Assembly: GCA_965248035.1 (NCBI GenBank)
Contig: OZ252054.1
Location: 2,170,001-2,234,000, forward strand
Reading direction: 5' to 3'
DNA length: 64,000 nt
Origin: BJGV01 sp964194745
Lineage (GTDB): Bacteria > Pseudomonadota > Gammaproteobacteria > Burkholderiales > Nitrosomonadaceae
Shown here: in pieces, positions 53,429-61,615 of the stretch
Layout: each line of letters starts with the position of its first letter
Numbering within the stretch: position 1 is the stretch's first letter
Notes under the pieces: model-generated
Databases searched by the model: none
What the model was told of the DNA's origin: nothing
What the model saw: the letters and a program-made list of their open reading frames with translations, nothing else
Made by a program: the position numbers and the translations under genes

Positions 53429-54153
53429 AATTTACTCCCGTTCACATACTGAACCAAGTTGGCCCAGTTAATTTGATTGTCTAAAGAAATCCGGTTTTCT
53501 CTAAGGAACGATCTAATTACTGCCCTGGCGGCTGTCTTTGCTTCTGTGAGCCCATTTTGGGCATGCGTTGAAAATATACATAATATAGCAAGATAGGTGT
53601 CTTCCCATCCGCTAATCTCTTTCCAAAAATCAGATCCTACATAGGTATAGTAGTTTCCCTTGTTTATTGTGCCGGCATGTCCATAGCATACGCCTTCAAT
53701 GCACTTTATCGGTATAACCGCGCCCTGAGTTACAATACGTTTAGCTCTGGTGAAGTAGTCTTCCATTTTCTTACGTTGGGACGAATTCCCCCAGTATCTG
53801 CCAGACTTTACCTGAATGATGGTTCTTATCCGACCTTCAACATACTCAATATCAATGCCCTCTGCCGTGGACTTCATGCCACCTTTACCAAATCGGCATA
53901 TCACTACCGCGCACTGCTCTGCTAACGTACCAAACATGGTTTCTTCGCTAGACGACAAGTAGGCCTCAAGGATAGCTGTTGAAAAGCTCTCCTCATCATT
54001 AATCGCTCTCAAACAAAAAAGGTATGGATTCTTTCTTGTAACTAAGTCTTTAGGATTCAGGTTATCTAACTTTCCTTTAATCTTATCTGCAAAATCAGCG
54101 ACATGTAAACTTATCTCTGCTTCAGCCTGGCACCACCATTCAGGGTTGTTCAC
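53425..54153 (-). CDS. type II restriction endonuclease, PmeII-like
   Basis: 242 residues. The middle holds NPYLFCLRAI, ILEAYLSSSEETMFGTLAEQ and then GIDIEYVEGRIRTIIQVKSGRYWGNSSQ, split here as GIDIEYVEG and TIIQVKSG: Asp followed by Gln-x-Lys, a PD-(D/E)XK active site in which Gln may replace the acidic residue. The WGNSSQRKKM segment resembles the PmeII family as I recall it. The start is GTG 54153, overlapping the methyltransferase stop (GTGA). It should cut the sequence protected by the adjacent methyltransferase; specificity not predictable. Confidence 0.75.
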   Translation of the reverse strand: MNNPEWWCQAEAEISLHVADFADKIKGKLDNLNPKDLVTRKNPYLFCLRAINDEESFSTAILEAYLSSSEETMFGTLAEQCAVVICRFGKGGMKSTAEGIDIEYVEGRIRTIIQVKSGRYWGNSSQRKKMEDYFTRAKRIVTQGAVIPIKCIEGVCYGHAGTINKGNYYTYVGSDFWKEISGWEDTYLAILCIFSTHAQNGLTEAKTAARAVIRSFLRENRISLDNQINWANLVQYVNGSKL

Positions 54154-54983
54154 AACTCTTTCAGTCTTTTACGCATCAACGCACAATAATCTTTGGAAAG
54201 GTCAATCCCTACCGAGTTTCGGTTTAGCTTGTGTGCAGCAATAATAGTTGTCCCCGACCCCGCGAACGGGTCCAGCACAGTGTCTCTTTCGTCCGTGAAT
54301 AACCGTATAAACCAATTAGGTAGTGCCTCGGGGAACGATGCCGGGTGGCCTGAATTGCCGCACTCAGTAGCCATGTGTAGTACGTTTGTAGGATAAGCCA
54401 TCTCCCTGCCTTCCCAATTAGCCACACGCTTCCCAAACCCGTTTCCATGAGCGCTATCGTCACGTCTTTTATCTGTATCAGACAGACTTCTTAAACGGGA
54501 GTCCTTCCAGTCTCCCATAGGCACACGTACTGCTCCTTGATTCATTTTGAATTTTTTATGCCTGGTAAAATGCAGCAAGCGTTCCCATGAGTCGCGAAAG
54601 CGATTCGGCCATTTACCCGGGTAGCTGTTTTTTTTGTGCCAGCAATACTCCTCTACCCAAAGCCAGCCCTGAGACCTAAGCCCCTGGATCAACTCAATCA
54701 CGTAAGGATGCCGTTCTCCGTTAATGGCGCGTTCTTTGATATTCAAGACAAACGACCCTGAGGGTTTTAAGCATTTCTTTAATTGCTCCGTTCTGGGGAG
54801 CATCCAATCAACATATTCATTTGCACACACCCCCCCGTAATTGTCTTTTCGCTGATCCGCATAAGGGGGTGAGGTGATTATCAGATCTATAGTGTCATCA
54901 GGTATTTTCTCGGGAATAAGGGTTAGGCAATCCCCTTTATAAATCGAGGCTGTTTGCACCGCCTGTCCTAATACCACACTCAT
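54150..54983 (-). CDS. DNA methyltransferase (beta-type, SPPY motif) of the transposon R-M system
   Basis: 277 residues. Motif IV is LIITSPPYADQRKDNYGG near residues 33-50, and the SAM motif is VLDPFAGSGTTIIAAH near 245-260, giving the beta order; between them lies a target-recognition region with HKKNSYPGKWPNRFRDSWE. The SPPY form is common in N4-cytosine and some N6-adenine enzymes. The ATG overlaps the transposase stop (ATGA), and its own stop overlaps the endonuclease start (GTGA). It protects host DNA against the endonuclease encoded next. It shares only the catalytic motifs with the enzyme at 11298-12176. Confidence 0.9.
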   Translation of the reverse strand: MSVVLGQAVQTASIYKGDCLTLIPEKIPDDTIDLIITSPPYADQRKDNYGGVCANEYVDWMLPRTEQLKKCLKPSGSFVLNIKERAINGERHPYVIELIQGLRSQGWLWVEEYCWHKKNSYPGKWPNRFRDSWERLLHFTRHKKFKMNQGAVRVPMGDWKDSRLRSLSDTDKRRDDSAHGNGFGKRVANWEGREMAYPTNVLHMATECGNSGHPASFPEALPNWFIRLFTDERDTVLDPFAGSGTTIIAAHKLNRNSVGIDLSKDYCALMRKRLKEL

Positions 54984-55906
54984 TTTACCAACTCAGCATA
55001 AGGAAGTCTCTTGCCAGTCATGCTCTTGCACAAGCTCTTCATTCTGTCCTGCGTATCCCTGCTCACATTCCCCTCATTCAGCCTGAAGGTAACTTCATTT
55101 ACATAGCGACCCAGGTGCTTTTTACTGAAGCTATGGTACACCCCATTGTAACCACGTTTCAACAACGCCCATACGCTCTCTATACCATTAGTGTGCACCA
55201 TTCCGTTCACATACTCTCTTGCTGAATGGTTTACACTTTGATAGTAAAACCCTTGTAAACCAATATAGCCCCTGTGATTATCTGTGTAAACAGTTGAGCC
55301 CGCCTTAACGTGTCTAACAATCTTACCTTGCAAGGTAGCCTTGTCTGCTTTGGAAATTGGCATAGCTTGTACCCGCCCGCCCCGCTCACGCATACCCATT
55401 ACCGCAGTCTTGCCTACCGCACCACGACCAGCCTTTAGTTTCTTGTCATTGTGTTTGTTTGTTTCTTTGCCGCCGATGTAGGTTTCGTCTGCCTCAACGA
55501 TACCAGAAACCAAAGAGCCGTCTTGTGAGCAAGCCTCACGGATGCGGTGCCCAAGGTGCCATGCCGTCTTTTGTGTCATACTCAATTCTTTAGATAATTG
55601 CAAACTTGAGATCCCTTTTCTTGCGGTCAATACATAATATATTGCTACCGCCCATTTCCTCAGGCTCAATTTTGATGATTGCATAATCGTCCCGTTTCTG
55701 ACAGTAAAATGTTTCCGGCAATCCCCGCACCAATACGTATGATTCTTAGCCTTAGCCCGGCTGATTCTATCAGCGCAACTACAATGCATACAAACTCGCT
55801 TATGGTTCCAAAGAACTTCTTCAAACCAATGTACTGCCTTTTCTTCGGTATCAAATCTTTCTAACAATTCCATGATGCTTATGGTTTTGGCTACGTGCTT
55901 TTTCAT
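54980..55906 (-). CDS. IS1595-family (ISXO2-like) transposase
   Basis: 308 residues, apparently intact. An N-terminal zinc ribbon has CMHCSCAD and CGDCRKHF (about residues 38-66). The DDE/N core has Asp in GIVEADETYIGGK, Asp in TVYTDNHRGY, and a C-terminal VNGMVHTNGIESVWALLKRG with the His-Asn and Lys typical of the family. The C terminus (YVNEVTFRLNEGN) matches ISXO2-like enzymes. The start is ATG 55906 with GGAG six bases upstream; the stop overlaps the methyltransferase ATG. It should cut at the GGGAATT ends and produce 8-bp duplications, as observed. Confidence 0.93.
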   Translation of the reverse strand: MKKHVAKTISIMELLERFDTEEKAVHWFEEVLWNHKRVCMHCSCADRISRAKAKNHTYWCGDCRKHFTVRNGTIMQSSKLSLRKWAVAIYYVLTARKGISSLQLSKELSMTQKTAWHLGHRIREACSQDGSLVSGIVEADETYIGGKETNKHNDKKLKAGRGAVGKTAVMGMRERGGRVQAMPISKADKATLQGKIVRHVKAGSTVYTDNHRGYIGLQGFYYQSVNHSAREYVNGMVHTNGIESVWALLKRGYNGVYHSFSKKHLGRYVNEVTFRLNEGNVSRDTQDRMKSLCKSMTGKRLPYAELVK

Positions 55907-55935
55907 ATCGACTCCGTTGTGCTTAGTATATGCGG

Positions 55936-55964
55936 ATTATAATATGAAAAGGCCTGAATGTCAA
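55936..55964 (-). promoter_or_regulatory. consensus sigma70 promoter straddling the right terminal repeat
   Basis: On the minus strand: TTGACA (55959-55964), 17 bases, TATAAT (55936-55941). Both boxes and the spacer are perfect consensus. The -35 is inside the terminal repeat and the -10 just inside the unique DNA, so the operon promoter is partly made by the transposase binding site. The left repeat also has TTGACA but no TATAAT. Confidence 0.9.
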
Positions 55965-55996
55965 TATATTTTTGCGGATTTAAGTATATAATTCCC
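55946..55996. repeat. right terminal inverted repeat (51 bp) of the 53.2-56.0 kb transposon
   Basis: Reverse complement begins GGGAATTATATACTTAAATC and matches 53244-53294 at 50 of 51 bases. It is followed directly by TAAACATT (55997-56004), the right copy of the target duplication. Confidence 0.96.
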
Positions 55997-56004
55997 TAAA
56001 CATT

Positions 56005-56172
56005 AGAGTGAGTCAATGGTTTTTTTCTATGTTAAGCCGCAATTTTCTTGACAAGTAGAGTGATGTGGAGGTAGTCTGTCAGACAGGTATGGTCAACACG
56101 ATTCTAGTTAGTTAGCGGGTCTAAATAACCACGAAATAAAACAACAAGTACGGAACAATAAGGGGAGATATC
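56005..56172 (+). promoter_or_regulatory. haoA upstream region
   Basis: 168 bases between the transposon's duplication and haoA. A TTGACA at 56048-56053 has only a weak -10 match (TAGTCT, 56072-56077), and a small CTGTC/GACAG hairpin lies near 56076-56086. A GGGGAG ribosome site precedes ATG 56173. The actual promoter is not certain; the transposon cut this region off from whatever lay further upstream. Confidence 0.35.
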
Positions 56173-57906
56173 ATGTTTATCAAGCTTTGGTTGAGAATTG
56201 TTTTGTTTGCTTGCGGTGCACTACTTGCGGCAACGGCATATGCGACTTTCCCCAGTGTTCCCAGTGAGACCTACAAAGCGCTTAACATTGACAGATCGGC
56301 CTCGCCTAAGGAGCTATATGAGGCGTTGACAAAACGCTATCTTGACCCGGCGCAAGGTGCCGGGAAAGGGTCCCACGCTCAATATTGGGAACCGATCCCG
56401 ATGAGCATGTATCTTGACCCTACCACCTTCTACGAACCAACGACCTCACCAGATGAAATTGCATCGCGTAAAGAGTGCGTCGAATGCCACGCTGACGAAT
56501 CACCTGTCTGGGTTTATGCCTGGAAGAAGAGTACCCATGCTAATCTGGACAAGGTTCGCAAGCTCTCGCGTAAAGATCCAAAATACTACAAAAAAGCGAA
56601 GCTTGAAGCTATAGAGAAGAATTTGCGCTCAATGGGTAAGCTTGGTGCGAAGGAAAAATTGAAAGAAGTTAGCTGTATCGACTGTCACGTTGACATCAAT
56701 ACCAAAAAGAAAGCCGACCACCGTGCTGACATGCGGATGCCTACCGCCGAAGTATGTGGCACTTGTCACTTACAAGAATATGCTGAGCGTGAATCCGAGC
56801 GGGATACCCTGGATTGGCCGAAAGGTGTTGGGTGGCCTCAAGGACGGCCTTCTCATGCGCTGGACTACAAGGCCAACAATGAGGTAAAGGTCTATGCCGG
56901 GATGCCGCAACGTGAAATTGCTGATGGTTGCACCATGTGTCACATTAACCAGAACACATGTGATCACTGTCATACCCGGCACCAATTCTCGGCGGCCGAA
57001 TCACGCAAGCCTGAAGCCTGTGCTACTTGTCACAGTGGTATTGACCACAACGACTGGGAATCCTATTCCATGTCCAAGCACGGCAAGATGGTTGCGATGT
57101 TCCAAGACGAATGGAACTGGGACTACGAACTCAAGGACGCATACAGCAAAGGCGGACAGACTGCGCCCACCTGTGCGGGTTGCCACATGGAGTATGACGG
57201 TAAATACAGTCACAACGTAGTGCGTAAAGTACGTTGGGCGAATTACCCTGTAGTTCCTGGCATTGCAGAAAACATCACTAGTGAATGGTCTGAGGATCGC
57301 AAGGAGTCCTGGGTAAAGACTTGTACCAACTGCCACAGCGAGCGCTTTGCTCGCTCTTTCCTGGAGTATATAGACAAGGGTACGCTCCACATGCTTGCCA
57401 AATACCAGGAGGCGAACAGAATAGTGAAGGGTCTTTACGACGATAACCTACTGACCGGACAGACGAACAATCGTCCGGATCCACCGCCGCCGATGAAAGC
57501 AGGATATTCTCAATTCTTCCAATTGTTCTGGTCGAAGGATAACAATCCGTCATCGCTTGAGCTCAAAGTCCTGGAGATGGGCGAGAACGATCTACCGAAG
57601 GGACACAAGGGATTATCGCATGTTAACCCGGGTGGCTGGACTTACACGGAAGGTTGGGGACCGCTGAACCGGGCCTATGTCGAGATTCAGGATGAAAACA
57701 CGAAGTTGCGCCATGAAATGGACTTGCAAGCTCGGATAGCCAAACTTGAGAAAAGGAAGCCGCGTTCCGGTGGTTGGTTTAGTAGTCTGTTGGACGCTGA
57801 CAGCACGGAAGACAAGATCTCGTTAGGTGGCTTGGGTGGCGGCATGTTGCTGGCTGGCACCATTGCACTCGCTGGTTGGCGTAGACGCGAAAAAAGAGAA
57901 CATTGA
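56173..57906 (+). CDS. haoA: hydroxylamine oxidoreductase (octahaem HAO)
   Basis: 577 residues with a signal peptide ending near AYA (23). Eight CxxCH sites start at residues 102, 168, 195, 253, 263, 283, 334 and 384. The fourth (CTMCH, 253-257) lies where the P460 haem is expected: with a 24-residue leader it matches Cys229/232 of the Nitrosomonas europaea enzyme as I recall it. Tyr491 in WTYTEGWG corresponds to the crosslinking Tyr467. A C-terminal hydrophobic segment (about 550-568) followed by RRREKREH may anchor it. The periplasmic trimer oxidises hydroxylamine and passes electrons to cytochrome c554. First gene of haoA-haoB-cycA-cycB. Confidence 0.97.
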   Translation: MFIKLWLRIVLFACGALLAATAYATFPSVPSETYKALNIDRSASPKELYEALTKRYLDPAQGAGKGSHAQYWEPIPMSMYLDPTTFYEPTTSPDEIASRKECVECHADESPVWVYAWKKSTHANLDKVRKLSRKDPKYYKKAKLEAIEKNLRSMGKLGAKEKLKEVSCIDCHVDINTKKKADHRADMRMPTAEVCGTCHLQEYAERESERDTLDWPKGVGWPQGRPSHALDYKANNEVKVYAGMPQREIADGCTMCHINQNTCDHCHTRHQFSAAESRKPEACATCHSGIDHNDWESYSMSKHGKMVAMFQDEWNWDYELKDAYSKGGQTAPTCAGCHMEYDGKYSHNVVRKVRWANYPVVPGIAENITSEWSEDRKESWVKTCTNCHSERFARSFLEYIDKGTLHMLAKYQEANRIVKGLYDDNLLTGQTNNRPDPPPPMKAGYSQFFQLFWSKDNNPSSLELKVLEMGENDLPKGHKGLSHVNPGGWTYTEGWGPLNRAYVEIQDENTKLRHEMDLQARIAKLEKRKPRSGGWFSSLLDADSTEDKISLGGLGGGMLLAGTIALAGWRRREKREH

Positions 57907-58943
57907 TTTCCCCTTCATTCCGGAGCACCACACCGTTGGCGCAACCAGGAACTAAACTCCTCCCGTTACTGGGTATCTTCTTGGTAACGGGAGGTTTTCT
58001 TTTACTCGGCTGGCTTGCTTACGTGTCACTTAGTCCGGGGTCGGCACCCTATCACTATAAGCTGGTTGAAGAAGGTGGGGTTGGCAAGTTCGATAAACTC
58101 GGACTAGCAACCTGGCCGGACCTTGCCATAAGCAAGTATGAGGTATATGTGCAAGGAGTAGACAAGCCTATTGCGGTAGCACATCTTGTAAAGCGTGGTG
58201 AGACGCCACCCATATTGCTCAACTGGGAGAGCCGTACCAGTGAGTCGCTCACTTCCGTCGATAGTAAATCATCCGAACTGATCACGTTAGTAACAGCAAT
58301 TACTAAGTATGCGCCAGAAGACGCAATCATACTTGCCTGGTGGGACACCTCGCGCCAAGTGCAGCTGCTCGCCGGGCGTGATACGTTGTTCCCATCCCAT
58401 CATGGGGAACCGATGATTATTCCTTCACACTGGCGTGAGCGCAGCGACACTATCAAAAAGTATGAGCAAGAATTCTGGGGTGCTCCGGCTCCAGCTGAAG
58501 AGCGCCGGAAGTTCCAACGCTTTGCCGATGCACTGGCTGCAGATGTCAATGAAGGGGCTGCAATACTGCGTGAACTAGCCGGCCCGCGTGAAGCCTATGT
58601 GGTAGTTCACGTTACTGACCTCTACAAGCTAGGATTGATGCGTCCGGATCGGTTTGACCTAGCCTACAAGACTTTCCCGATGAGCGGTAGTAACATGCAT
58701 GGGCTGGTCAATACGGTGAAGAGATGGAAACATGAGAACAATTATGAGACTTATACGTTACAGTCGCTCTCTGATACGTCGGTACGTGGTTATTTTCTAC
58801 GTGATGGCAAGAACACACTACTCGCGCAGATGTTACCCTTTATCGACGCCCGGCCTCTTGAACTAGAAGCGGTGCAGCTTATTTACCAGCATGGGGGTTA
58901 TTGGGTCTACAAAATTTCGTCTGGAGAGTCGCATGATAGTTGA
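57903..58943 (+). CDS. haoB: HaoB, HAO-associated membrane protein
   Basis: 346 residues starting at TTG 57903, overlapping the haoA stop by four bases. One N-terminal membrane helix (LLPLLGIFLVTGGFLLLGWLAYVSL, roughly residues 19-43) is followed by a soluble, probably periplasmic domain without CxxCH motifs. The gene (orf2) always follows haoA in ammonia oxidisers. Its role is not settled; assembly or crosslinking of the P460 haem, or anchoring of HAO, have been proposed. Translational coupling to haoA supports a stoichiometric role. Confidence 0.93.
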   Translation: MISPSFRSTTPLAQPGTKLLPLLGIFLVTGGFLLLGWLAYVSLSPGSAPYHYKLVEEGGVGKFDKLGLATWPDLAISKYEVYVQGVDKPIAVAHLVKRGETPPILLNWESRTSESLTSVDSKSSELITLVTAITKYAPEDAIILAWWDTSRQVQLLAGRDTLFPSHHGEPMIIPSHWRERSDTIKKYEQEFWGAPAPAEERRKFQRFADALAADVNEGAAILRELAGPREAYVVVHVTDLYKLGLMRPDRFDLAYKTFPMSGSNMHGLVNTVKRWKHENNYETYTLQSLSDTSVRGYFLRDGKNTLLAQMLPFIDARPLELEAVQLIYQHGGYWVYKISSGESHDS

Positions 58944-59108
58944 TTTATTTGGTAATTCTGGTGATACTCGCGGTACTAGAAAGGATGGTGGCGCCGGTTC
59001 TATTAGTTTACGTAAACTGGCGATAGAGTTATAGCGTTAAGTAGAGTACGATCATCAGGATTTGTCCCGCCCTATTAATTACGAATATTTTTTCTTGAAG
59101 GGAGAACT

Positions 59109-59822
59109 ATGAAACATCCCCTGACCTATGCAATTGCTGCTGTTGCACTATTTGCATTTCTTTCTGGAAATGTTGCTGCTGCTGACCCAAAGTTCGAGGG
59201 CCGAAAGAAGTGTAGTTCGTGTCACAAAAGTCAGGCTAAGTCATGGAAGAAGACTGCGCACGCGAAGGCGATGAATTCGCTCAAGCCGAATAAGAAGGTC
59301 AAGGCCAAAAAGAGAGCAAAAATTGATCCTACCAAGGATTACACCAAGGACAAGGATTGTGTTGGTTGTCACGTAGACGGGTTCGGTGAAAAAGGAGGTT
59401 ACACTGTTGAGGATCCACGTAAATGGACCAAAGGCGTAGGCTGCGAATCCTGTCACGGAGCAGGTTCCAAATATCGCGGGATTCACCGCAAGGCGGGTGC
59501 AGCTTTTGAGAAAAAGAAAAAGACCACATCGCGCCAGAAACTTGCGGATGCTGGAGAAGACTTTGATTTCGTCGAGCGTTGCAGTGCTTGTCACTTGAAC
59601 TACGAAGGTTCAGGGTGGAAGGGCACGAAAGAACCGTACACCCCCTTTACTCCCGAGGTACATAAGAAATACACATTCAAATTTGATGAATACGTAGCCG
59701 ATGCCAAAGCAATGCATGAGCACTACAAGCTTGATGGTGCATTCACGGGTGATCCTATCTTCAAGATGCATGACGAATTTCAGTCCAAAGCCAAAGAAGG
59801 CATAAAGAGTAAGGCGAAATGA
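59109..59822 (+). CDS. cycA: tetrahaem cytochrome c554
   Basis: 237 residues with a signal peptide ending at NVAAA (about 25). Four CxxCH sites: CSSCH (35-39), CVGCH (84-88), CESCH (112-116) and CSACH (158-162), the c554 pattern. It takes two electrons at a time from HAO and passes them to the membrane cM552 or soluble cytochromes. A 165-base gap after haoB may hold its own promoter. The start has a GGGAG ribosome site, and its stop overlaps the cycB ATG. Confidence 0.96.
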   Translation: MKHPLTYAIAAVALFAFLSGNVAAADPKFEGRKKCSSCHKSQAKSWKKTAHAKAMNSLKPNKKVKAKKRAKIDPTKDYTKDKDCVGCHVDGFGEKGGYTVEDPRKWTKGVGCESCHGAGSKYRGIHRKAGAAFEKKKKTTSRQKLADAGEDFDFVERCSACHLNYEGSGWKGTKEPYTPFTPEVHKKYTFKFDEYVADAKAMHEHYKLDGAFTGDPIFKMHDEFQSKAKEGIKSKAK

Positions 59823-60460
59823 TGGGAAGGCAAGGGGCAGGTATAGCTTTAGGTAGTCTGCTTATTGGTACAGTACTTGGTATTGTCATGGTTACCGTGG
59901 TATTAGCTGGCGAAGCCGCTCTTTCCACTACTGCATTTTGTACCAGTTGTCATTCCATGTCTTATCCGGCAAAGGAACTAAAAGAATCTACCCATTATGG
60001 TGCGTTGGGTTCTAATCCGGAGTGCAAACACTGTCACATTCCCCAGGGGCTTGAGAACCTCCATCTGGCGATAACAACACACATCGTCGATGGTGCGAGG
60101 GAACTATATATGGAATTCACGGAAGACTACACTACTCTTGAGAAATTCAATGAACGTCGGCTGATAATGGCGCATGATGCGCGTATGAATCTGAAGAAAT
60201 GGGACAGCATTACTTGTCGGGAATGCCATAGGAATCCGCAGCCGCCAGGTGATGATGCCAAAGCTGCGCACAAAAAGATGGAAACGGAAGGTGCGACCTG
60301 TATTGATTGCCATCAGAACTTGGTGCATAAGGAAGTCGACGAGACCGATCTCAATGCCAGCCTAATACAGGCTAAAATGGTCATAAGGGAAGAGGAAGAA
60401 GACGAAGAAGATGAAGAAGATGAAGAAGATGAAGAAGATGAAGAAGAAGATGAGGAGTGA
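59819..60460 (+). CDS. cycB: membrane tetrahaem cytochrome cM552 (NapC/NirT family) with acidic tail
   Basis: 213 residues. One N-terminal membrane helix (GIALGSLLIGTVLGIVMVTVVLA, about 8-30), then four CxxCH sites: CTSCH (41-45), CKHCH (69-73), CRECH (133-137) and CIDCH (161-165). The family carries electrons between the quinone pool and periplasmic cytochromes; in ammonia oxidisers it links c554 to ubiquinone. The last 23 residues (191-213) are only Glu and Asp, encoded by a GAA/GAT triplet repeat (60388-60457). Whether other cM552 proteins have this tail I cannot say. Confidence 0.93.
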   Translation: MMGRQGAGIALGSLLIGTVLGIVMVTVVLAGEAALSTTAFCTSCHSMSYPAKELKESTHYGALGSNPECKHCHIPQGLENLHLAITTHIVDGARELYMEFTEDYTTLEKFNERRLIMAHDARMNLKKWDSITCRECHRNPQPPGDDAKAAHKKMETEGATCIDCHQNLVHKEVDETDLNASLIQAKMVIREEEEDEEDEEDEEDEEDEEEDEE

Positions 60461-60747
60461 CAAAGCATATTTCCTTGATCCCTACTATGCCCGCTCAGAC
60501 TGGCTATTTGCTTATGTCCGTTCTCCTTTTACTAGACGAGTATAAAAAAGTATTAAGTATGCCCAATAATCACTGCCGAGGAGAATACCGGATATTTTTC
60601 CAAGGGAACAAGTGTCAAAAAATGAGCTGCTTAAATCTGGCTCAGTTGTATCAATTTGCGAACGAATAGCTTAATTCCCCGTGCACGAAACGGTTCGAAA
60701 TCCCCACCCCCATTGAAACTCCTACTTATAGACTCGACAAGATAGAG

Positions 60748-61533
60748 ATGCTGCGCTATTTCCCAGAAATTAATATTACCTATGCTCACAGGAAGCGGGA
60801 TTATTTAATAGCTGTATTTACTTTTGTGTGTGTAGCAATCAGTTTAAACATTGATGCAAGCGGAAGCATAGAAAAACAAAATCTTATGGGGATTATCGCT
60901 TGGGTCTTTTTGATAGGCCTACTGTTTGGTGAAAATAAAAATGTACGAATGCAGGTAGCAATAGCGGTCGTTTTTGCAACAGTCGGCGAACATTTTGCTT
61001 CTATTTACATGGGTGGATACATCTATCGGTTTGAAAACGTACCTGCTTATGTGCCACCTGGCCATGGCATGGTTTATTTAACCGCTATTGCACTCGCTCG
61101 TTCTGGTTTCTTTCTAAAATATGCAAGAAAGATCGCAACATTTGTGGTGTTCGTTTGTGGCACATGGTCAATTTGGGGAATCAGTGGCTACCCTGAACAA
61201 GGCGATGCGGTAGGTGCATTGCTGTTCTGTGTTTTCTTAGTTTATCTATTTAAAGGCCGTTCGCCAATGGTTTATCTCGCTGCTTTCTTTATAACTACAT
61301 GGCTAGAATTAATTGGTACATCAGTTGGAACGTGGAAATGGGTAACGATAGAACCTATCCTTGGGTTATCACAAGGAAATCCCCCTAGTGGTGTCGCTGC
61401 TTGGTATTGCTTGGTTGATGCAGTAGCAATCAGCGGGGCTGCACCATTATTAAACTGGCTCAAGAAGAGTGATGAGTGGCTTACGAAGAAATCACGAAGG
61501 GGAATCCCTCAGGAAACGACGGGAAACGAATAG
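60748..61533 (+). CDS. polytopic membrane protein of unknown function
   Basis: 261 residues with about seven or eight hydrophobic segments (for example LIAVFTFVCVAISL, MGIIAWVFLIGLLFG, IATFVVFVCGTWSIWG, AVGALLFCVFLVYLF). Polar conserved-looking pieces are ATVGEHFASIYMGGYIYRFENVPAYVPPGHGM, with GEH and PPGHG, and WLELIGTSVGTWKW. No family that I can name. It lies 287 bases after cycB in the same direction, but no overlap ties it to the hao operon. The histidines and glutamates in membrane-proximal positions could bind a metal or quinone; this is speculation. Confidence 0.7.
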   Translation: MLRYFPEINITYAHRKRDYLIAVFTFVCVAISLNIDASGSIEKQNLMGIIAWVFLIGLLFGENKNVRMQVAIAVVFATVGEHFASIYMGGYIYRFENVPAYVPPGHGMVYLTAIALARSGFFLKYARKIATFVVFVCGTWSIWGISGYPEQGDAVGALLFCVFLVYLFKGRSPMVYLAAFFITTWLELIGTSVGTWKWVTIEPILGLSQGNPPSGVAAWYCLVDAVAISGAAPLLNWLKKSDEWLTKKSRRGIPQETTGNE

Positions 61534-61615
61534 GTGTATCAATATAACAATTCAGATAAAGATGCTATCTTGATTAGATCAGTCCCAGCAAGCTTTGGTA
61601 GTTTGTTGAGTAGTA

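Larger units (their letters stand above)
53244..55996. mobile_element. IS1595-family transposon carrying a complete type II restriction-modification system
   Basis: A 2753-bp element with 51-bp terminal inverted repeats that differ at one base, flanked by an exact 8-bp target duplication TAAACATT (53236-53243 and 55997-56004). Four minus-strand genes follow one another with 4-base overlaps: transposase (54980-55906), DNA methyltransferase (54150-54983), PmeII-like endonuclease (53425-54153) and a 59-residue unknown (53249-53428). A consensus promoter (55936-55964) drives them. Nothing is broken. The element lies between nif3 and haoA, its right end 176 bases before the haoA start. It is related in plan to the element at 10791-13133. 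The near-identical ends argue for a recent insertion. Confidence 0.95.

Noticed and set aside
10783..56004. The two transposons as ends of one large composite transposon
   Set aside because: Each has its own exact 8-bp duplication of different sequence, their ends are diverged, and essential genes lie between. They are independent insertions.
60457..60669. A 70-codon frame (GTG start) overlapping the cycB stop by four bases
   Set aside because: No recognisable domain, irregular composition and no ribosome site. The overlap is tempting, but the product looks unlike a real protein; left unannotated.
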